In this document: one piece after another, positions 21,899 through 26,354 of the stretch
How positions within the stretch are numbered: position 1 is the stretch's first letter
Layout: each line of letters starts with the position of its first letter
Origin: URNF01 sp045543675
Lineage (GTDB): Bacteria > Bacillota > Clostridia > Oscillospirales > Acutalibacteraceae
Reading direction: 5' to 3'
NCBI GenBank assembly: GCA_045543675.1
Contig: JAZPXM010000107.1
Span: 1-26,354, forward strand
Length of the DNA: 26,354 nucleotides
Notes under the pieces: model-generated
Seen by the model: only the letters and a program-made list of their open reading frames with translations
Told to the model about the DNA's origin: nothing
The model's database searches: none
Program-made: the position numbers and the translations under genes

Positions 21899-23839
21899 TT
21901 ATATTGTGCTTTTTTCTTGCGCGTTTGCAGATGCAAACGTCACCTCTATGATGGCAACACCGCGTAAAGGCACCAGCGCGGTAAAGGTGCTGCCGCCGTA
22001 TCGCAGATGATGTCCTGCATTTTTGGTGATATCCCGTACACACGAAATGGGACGATGGGTTTCTATGGTGGGGGTAATGTAGTAATATGCCTCATTTTCC
22101 ACCAAAATTCGTGCGGTATTTTCTCCTGTTTCCGCCATTTGCAGACGACATTCTTCTGTGTAGGTCTCTGCCGTGGGGCATCCTTGGTTGATACGGATGA
22201 CAGCATCGGACAGCATCTCTTCGGGGAGCGGTGAGAAATGCAAAGGATACGGGAACCCCATACCGTCCGGATTGGGTAATTTTGTGAAATCGGCAGCATC
22301 TGTCGGCAGAGACAGATAGATGATTTCGCCGCGGTCATAACGGCGGAGCACCTCCTGCTCTTGTATCGGCAGCAGATGCGGATTGGGGACGATCAATGTG
22401 CCGCTGACCGTGTCAAGGTGGCGGATATGTACGACCGTGTTTATCATAGCGCCACGGGACAGCAGCGCCGCGACCCAATGGTTGGAGGAGGGGGTGCGAT
22501 GCCGTATAAGAGCCGTCACTTCGGCGTGGTTACGTGCATCCGACCACACCACTGTACCGCCCAAAAGGCGGGTGGGGCAGGACAGATACGCATTATCGCT
22601 GCACAGCCGTAAAAAGCGCCAGTTGTCACTGCTCAACCCGTCACCGAGACAATAGGTATTACCCGCCGCAACGGGGACAAGAGCACCGTCAGCCGTTTTG
22701 CGGTGACAGAAAAACATAGCGGCGGCATGTCTTTGCAAAGCGGTGGGAAGTTGGTGTATAACATCATATTGCTCCATTGTATCCCGTACGGGGAACAGCG
22801 GTCGCAACGCAACGGCACCGTCTGCTTGTGCGGCAATATGCATCAAAGATGCACGGAACGTGTGGTGTACGTTGCGACGGTCCTCACAAGACATATGATA
22901 TCCCGCGTTGGCGGCATCATCCAGTATGCTGATGGTGGGCGCGCCGTTTTCCACCACCACCGCTGTAAGCGGCAAGCAAAACAAACGCGCGTAGTCTACA
23001 CCGTAACGGTATAAGGCTTCTAAAGGATCTTTTGTCCAGCAACTGTTTACAATGACGTGAAAACCGGCATTGGCAAACGCCGGTATTGCCGTTTCTAAAT
23101 ATTCCATCCATCGGGACGTGCAAAAATCAAGCCACGCCTCACGATAGTGTTGTACAATATACTGCTCGCGGTCAGCGTCGGCGGGCGGTAACGGTATGTG
23201 TGCTTGCTGTAGCATATCGTCCGAAAGTTCGGCATTTTGCAACGGTAACCGCGGACGTATAACACCGTCTGCCAGATGCACGCCCGTGAAGTCGTAATCC
23301 CGCAACACGCGTAATACCTGCTGTATAAAATAGTCTTGATAGAAAGTACCGTCGTGAAAGCGCTTGGTGATATGGATAAAAGCACCGGTGCGCAAAACGC
23401 CTTTGCAGGAAAATTGTGTCAGCAGTTCCGGATGCGCTGTTGCAAAGGCGCCGTCTGTTTGTACAAAGTCGAACAAACTGAGATATACGGCGATACCGCG
23501 GGCTTTCAGGAGCGCTATCAAAGCGCGCAACTGATGATTGGTCCATACCTGCCGTTCCCGTTCGTCATTGCAGGGATGTCCGTTGTAAGAACATGCTTGC
23601 GGTATCAAGTCGGTCTGTGTAGACATCTCTGTATGGGTGTGCAGAAAATCCAAAGAAGAAATCAACAACAAAAAACCGTCGGGGATATATCCCATACGGG
23701 TCAAAAGTGCTTCTGTTCCAAAGTCGGGCAAGGTGTTGTCAAAGCCGATAAGTTCTATCCACACATAGTTTTGATGCCCGTCGGGCAAACGAGAAAAATA
23801 GGCGCCTTCATTTCCGTACATAGCACCGATTTCGCGCAT
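21899..23839 (-). CDS. Protein of unknown function, possible TIM-barrel glycosidase-like
   Basis: A 646-residue soluble protein without a signal peptide. Barrel-like strands alternate with helices in the first 350 residues: NYVWIELIGFDN, IPDGFLLLISSLDFL, GIAVYLSLFDFVQTDG, YDFTGVHLADGVIRP, NAGFHVIVNSCWTKD. The strand-end Asp/Glu residues, with HLADG and the SCEDRRN segment, suggest a glycoside-hydrolase-like TIM barrel. The C-terminal 150 residues look beta-rich. I do not recognise the family and give no substrate. ATG 23839 is chosen because AGGGAG lies 8 nt upstream; the frame extends 36 codons further into the preceding gene. It lies 13 bases after the UPF0340 gene, so the two share a transcript. 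Confidence 0.75.
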   Translation of the reverse strand: MREIGAMYGNEGAYFSRLPDGHQNYVWIELIGFDNTLPDFGTEALLTRMGYIPDGFLLLISSLDFLHTHTEMSTQTDLIPQACSYNGHPCNDERERQVWTNHQLRALIALLKARGIAVYLSLFDFVQTDGAFATAHPELLTQFSCKGVLRTGAFIHITKRFHDGTFYQDYFIQQVLRVLRDYDFTGVHLADGVIRPRLPLQNAELSDDMLQQAHIPLPPADADREQYIVQHYREAWLDFCTSRWMEYLETAIPAFANAGFHVIVNSCWTKDPLEALYRYGVDYARLFCLPLTAVVVENGAPTISILDDAANAGYHMSCEDRRNVHHTFRASLMHIAAQADGAVALRPLFPVRDTMEQYDVIHQLPTALQRHAAAMFFCHRKTADGALVPVAAGNTYCLGDGLSSDNWRFLRLCSDNAYLSCPTRLLGGTVVWSDARNHAEVTALIRHRTPSSNHWVAALLSRGAMINTVVHIRHLDTVSGTLIVPNPHLLPIQEQEVLRRYDRGEIIYLSLPTDAADFTKLPNPDGMGFPYPLHFSPLPEEMLSDAVIRINQGCPTAETYTEECRLQMAETGENTARILVENEAYYYITPTIETHRPISCVRDITKNAGHHLRYGGSTFTALVPLRGVAIIEVTFASANAQEKSTI

Positions 23840-23852
23840 ATCGTTCACTCCC

Positions 23853-24398
23853 TTATAAGAGACCTTCGTCGTACTGTGCGCGGATACCGCCGATAAATTT
23901 GGCTCTGGTGCGGGCGGCAAGCAGTATGGCTTCGCCGATACGGTCAACCGATAAACGCACGGGTACCGCCACTTTTTTCAGATGCATACCGATAAGCGTA
24001 CCGCCGATATCCAGTCCTGCATCTGCACGGATCTCTTCTACCGCTACGGGATGCTCGAACGCCGCGTATGCGGCGGTGGCAAACGAACCGCCCGCTTTGG
24101 GTTGCGGTACGACGTTTACAATATCTGCCGTGGGAACAGCGGCTTTTTCCACAATAATCGCGCGGTTTAAATGCTCACAGCATTGCGCTGCCACGAACAC
24201 ACCGTTTGCCTTTGTCACTTCATAAATACCGTCAAACACGGCTTTAGCGACATCCACACCCGACGCGGTACCGATCTTCTGTCCCGCCACTTCACTGGAA
24301 GAACAGCCGACTACCAGTATATCCCCCGCTGTAAGTCCTGCTACGTCGATAAGTTCCGTTGCGGCTTGTTTTGCGGCTTTTTTAATATTTTCAAGCAT
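23853..24398 (-). CDS. UPF0340 (YwlG/TIGR01440) family protein
   Basis: A 181-residue conserved Firmicutes protein of unknown biochemical role. Signatures are GDILVVGCSSSEVAGQKIG near the N-terminus, QCCEHLNRAIIVE in the middle, and DIGGTLIGMHLKKVAVPVR near the C-terminus. The start is ATG 24398, 6-7 nt after AAGGGTG. An in-frame ATG at 24419 lacks a ribosome site and would put it over the promoter -10 side. Length agrees with the family. It is the first gene of a two-gene unit with the 646-residue protein, from the promoter at 24435-24463. Confidence 0.9.
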   Translation of the reverse strand: MLENIKKAAKQAATELIDVAGLTAGDILVVGCSSSEVAGQKIGTASGVDVAKAVFDGIYEVTKANGVFVAAQCCEHLNRAIIVEKAAVPTADIVNVVPQPKAGGSFATAAYAAFEHPVAVEEIRADAGLDIGGTLIGMHLKKVAVPVRLSVDRIGEAILLAARTRAKFIGGIRAQYDEGLL

Positions 24399-24426
24399 TG
24401 CGTTCACCCTTGTTTTCATCTTTTTC

Positions 24427-24455
24427 TTGCATTTAGTATACTACTGCTGTATACT
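24427..24455 (+). promoter_or_regulatory. Plus-strand promoter of the ECF S-component gene
   Basis: TTGCAT (24427-24432), 17-base spacer, TATACT (24450-24455). It overlaps almost entirely with the minus-strand promoter at 24435-24463. Confidence 0.7.
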
Positions 24456-24463
24456 CTTTGCAA
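24435..24463 (-). promoter_or_regulatory. Minus-strand promoter of the UPF0340 gene
   Basis: TTGCAA (24458-24463), 17-base spacer, TATACT (24435-24440). With the plus-strand promoter it forms an imperfect dyad from CTTGCA to TGCAAG, so only one polymerase can bind at a time. Confidence 0.7.
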
Positions 24464-24491
24464 GATAAAAAACAAAAAAGAAGGAATGGAT

Positions 24492-24980
24492 ATGCATCAA
24501 ACACAAATCAGACGACTGGTGATGGCGGCGCTGTTTACGGCACTTACCGTGGTAGCCACGACAATCATTTCAATACCGTTGCCGCACGGCTTTGCCAATT
24601 TGGGAGATGCGGCGGTACTGTTGGCGGGCGGTATACTCGGCGGTCCGCTGGGTATTGTTGCGGCAGGGGTTGGTTCTGCACTGGCGGATATGTTGCTTGG
24701 TTTTACGGTGTATGCGCCCGCAACATTGGTGATAAAAGGCGGTATGGCGGCGCTGTTTTGTTGGATATACGGTAAAAAAGCCACCCTTTTGCGCAGTATC
24801 TTTGGCGCCGTAGCGGCAGAATGTGTGATGGTTTTGGGATATTTTTTGTATGAAACGGTGTTGTACGGTGCGGCTGTTGCGGTACTCAGTATATTCGGTA
24901 ACGCCATGCAAGGCGCTGTCGGTGCCGCGGTTGCGTGCGCGGTGTTGCCGCTTGCCGGACGGATGAAAAATATCGGATAA
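24492..24980 (+). CDS. ECF transporter S component
   Basis: A 162-residue integral membrane substrate-binding subunit of an energy-coupling-factor importer. About five or six hydrophobic helices cover most of the chain. LVMAALFTALTVVATTIISI at the start and FANLGDAAVLLAGGILGGPLG, then SALADMLLGFTVYAPATLVIKG, match the PF07155 (ECF-ribofla_trS) family. The substrate is usually a vitamin but not predictable here. ATG 24492 is preferred, since AAGGA lies 6 nt upstream; ATG 24486 abuts that site. The shared energising module (EcfA, EcfA', EcfT) is not in the window, as usual for group II systems. It is divergent from UPF0340. Confidence 0.85.
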   Translation: MHQTQIRRLVMAALFTALTVVATTIISIPLPHGFANLGDAAVLLAGGILGGPLGIVAAGVGSALADMLLGFTVYAPATLVIKGGMAALFCWIYGKKATLLRSIFGAVAAECVMVLGYFLYETVLYGAAVAVLSIFGNAMQGAVGAAVACAVLPLAGRMKNIG

Positions 24981-25005
24981 ACGGTATATTTTTTTAAAAA
25001 AGCCT

Positions 25006-25033
25006 TTTCACAATCAAAAAAATGTGATAAAAT
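25006..25033 (+). promoter_or_regulatory. Possible promoter of parA
   Basis: TAAAAT (25028-25033) with a weak TTTCAC (25006-25011) at 16-base spacing. The interval holds an inverted TCACA/TGTGA pair (25008-25027) that could be a protein-binding site. Low certainty. Confidence 0.35.
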
Positions 25034-25062
25034 GATATTTACTTGTAAGGAGGTGTGTACCA

Positions 25063-25827
25063 ATGGCGAAAATTATTGCGGTGGTAAACCAAAAAGGCGG
25101 TGTCGGCAAGACGACCACGTCGGTAAACCTGTCATCAGCACTTGGCGCGGCGGGCAAACGGGCGTTGCTTGTGGATATTGACCCGCAGGGCAATGCGACC
25201 AGCGGTGTCGGTGTGGACAAACGTGCCGTAAAAATCTCTACATACGAATTGCTGACCGGACAAGCCACCCCTGCCGAAACGGTGGTACACACCGCGTATA
25301 AAAATCTCGATTTGTTGCCGTCTAACATTAACTTGGCGGGTGCGGAAATCGAAATGGTGGAAATGAACCGCCGCGAAAACCGCTTGAAAGCGGCGTTAGC
25401 GGCTTTGCGTGATAACTACGACTTTATTTTAGTGGACTGTCCGCCGTCGCTGGGATTGCTTACCTTAAACGGTCTTTGCGCTGCGGACACCATCTTGGTG
25501 CCTATCCAATGCGAATATTACGCGCTGGAGGGTTTGTCGCAGTTGATGGCGACCGTGCGACAGGTCAAACGGTTGTATAACCCCAATCTGGACATTGAAG
25601 GCGTTTTGCCCACCATGTTTGACGGACGCCTCAATTTGACACAGCAGGTATTGCACGAAGTAAAACGCTTCTTCCCGCGAAAAGTTTTCTCGTCGGTCAT
25701 ACCGCGCTCGGTGCGCTTGTCCGAAGCGCCCAGTTTCGGTAAACCCATCGGGTATTACGACCGCGGCAGCAAAGGTGCGCACGCATATGATGCGTTAGCG
25801 CAGGAAATCATTAAAAACAACAGATAA
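25063..25827 (+). CDS. parA: Chromosome-partitioning ATPase ParA (Soj)
   Basis: A 254-residue Walker-type ATPase that, with ParB and parS sites, segregates and positions the chromosome origin. The deviant Walker A is KGGVGKTT (11-18), with the signature lysine. The A' motif is VDIDPQGNATSG and Walker B is FILVDCPPSLGLLT. The length matches chromosomal Soj, not the longer plasmid ParA with an N-terminal HTH. AAGGAGG lies 9 nt before ATG 25063. It is 11 bases upstream of parB, forming the usual pair near the replication origin of Firmicutes. Confidence 0.95.
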   Translation: MAKIIAVVNQKGGVGKTTTSVNLSSALGAAGKRALLVDIDPQGNATSGVGVDKRAVKISTYELLTGQATPAETVVHTAYKNLDLLPSNINLAGAEIEMVEMNRRENRLKAALAALRDNYDFILVDCPPSLGLLTLNGLCAADTILVPIQCEYYALEGLSQLMATVRQVKRLYNPNLDIEGVLPTMFDGRLNLTQQVLHEVKRFFPRKVFSSVIPRSVRLSEAPSFGKPIGYYDRGSKGAHAYDALAQEIIKNNR

Positions 25828-25838
25828 GGGGTGCGGTG

Positions 25839-26354
25839 ATGGCACAGAAAAAAGGCGGTTTAGGCAAAGGCCTTGACCTTTTGTTTGCAGAAAACGCGTT
25901 AGAAGACGCGGGAAAAGCGGTTACCCTGCCGATTGATGAAATCGAGCCGAACCGCGACCAGCCGCGTAAACAGTTTGACGACGCGGCGTTATCCGAGTTG
26001 TCGGCATCGATTGCACAGCACGGTGTGTTACAACCGTTACTTGTTCGTCCCGTAGCGGGCGGCGGATATCAGATCGTTGCGGGTGAACGCCGTTGGCGCG
26101 CTTCCCGTATGGCAGGACTCACCGAAGTGCCCGCCGTTATCCGCGAAATGGATGACCGCGAAGCGGCGGAACTCGCTTTGATTGAAAACTTACAGCGTGA
26201 AGACTTAAATCCGATGGAAGAAGCTATGGGTTACCGCACGCTGATGGAAACCCACGGTTTGACGCAGGAAGAAACCGCTAAAGCGGTGGATAAATCCCGT
26301 CCTGCCGTGGCAAATGCGTTGCGCCTTTTGCATCTCCCCGAAGAAGTCACCGCG
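25839..26354 (+). CDS. parB: Chromosome-partitioning protein ParB (Spo0J), N-terminal part
   Basis: The frame runs unbroken for 172 codons to the window end without a stop, so the C-terminal dimerisation domain is missing. The N-terminal segment GKGLDLLF is the ParA-interacting region of Spo0J-like proteins. A ParB/Srx CTP-binding domain follows, with EIEPNRDQPRKQFDD (34-48) and the GERRWRA motif (82-88). ENLQREDLNPMEEA (116-129) and the helix-turn-helix LTQEETAKAVDKSRPAVANAL (141-161) come next. ATG 25839 follows AAGGGG. No parS site was recognised in the window. Confidence 0.93.
   Translation, partial: MAQKKGGLGKGLDLLFAENALEDAGKAVTLPIDEIEPNRDQPRKQFDDAALSELSASIAQHGVLQPLLVRPVAGGGYQIVAGERRWRASRMAGLTEVPAVIREMDDREAAELALIENLQREDLNPMEEAMGYRTLMETHGLTQEETAKAVDKSRPAVANALRLLHLPEEVTA

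Noticed and set aside
24171..24491. Upstream extension of the ECF S-component frame
   Set aside because: It runs through the divergent promoters and the UPF0340 gene; the membrane protein starts at 24492.

Overview
The window reads as chromosomal DNA of a Clostridia-class Firmicute, probably an uncultured gut-type lineage. The evidence is consistent: strong AAAGGAG-type ribosome binding sites, sigma-A promoters with 17-base spacers, a T-box leader, a UPF0340/YwlG-type protein, an ECF-type vitamin transporter subunit and a soj/spo0J-like parA-parB pair. The organism call is inference from gene content; nothing in the window names a species.

Region 1 (1-9205) is accessory and repeat-rich. Three poorly characterised minus-strand genes (a short membrane-anchored protein, a beta-propeller-like protein with a damaged start, and a polytopic membrane protein) lie among copies of a composite repeat. 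The full unit, about 140 bp, occurs three times (44-185, 3251-3392, 7290-7430) in one orientation. It consists of a terminator-like GAAA-loop hairpin, a conserved spacer, a GGGCAG/CTGCCC stem and a 21-bp end motif. The end motif also occurs alone in both orientations, and two genes end inside repeat sequence. The same stretch holds a GH2 beta-mannosidase-like gene divergent from an AraC-type regulator with a good candidate operator, a divergent pair of small genes (one XRE regulator) that both end at the same repeat hairpin, a decayed C39-like peptidase, and a lipoprotein. A perfect 19-bp stem at 9161-9201 closes the region.

Region 2 (9206-21870) is a minus-strand branched-chain amino acid operon. 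In transcription order it runs: promoter, T-box leader, ilvA, ridA, leuA, leuC, leuD, leuB, ilvB, ilvN, ilvC, ilvD and a DUF815-type AAA ATPase. Gaps are mostly a few bases or overlaps. IlvA makes 2-ketobutyrate and RidA hydrolyses the reactive enamine/imine intermediate released by IlvA. IlvBN, IlvC and IlvD form the common valine/isoleucine pathway, and LeuA, LeuCD and LeuB extend 2-ketoisovalerate towards leucine. No branched-chain aminotransferase is present, so the last step must be encoded elsewhere. The best specifier triplet in the T-box is CUC (Leu), which would place isoleucine, valine and leucine synthesis under tRNA-Leu charging.

Region 3 (21899-26354) holds a two-gene minus-strand unit (a UPF0340 protein and a 646-residue protein that may be a TIM barrel). 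It diverges, from two fully interlocked promoters, from an ECF-type S component. ParA and the first 172 residues of ParB follow and run off the window end. The parAB pair suggests proximity to the replication origin, though no parS site was recognised.

No rRNA, tRNA, CRISPR array or transposase gene was recognised.
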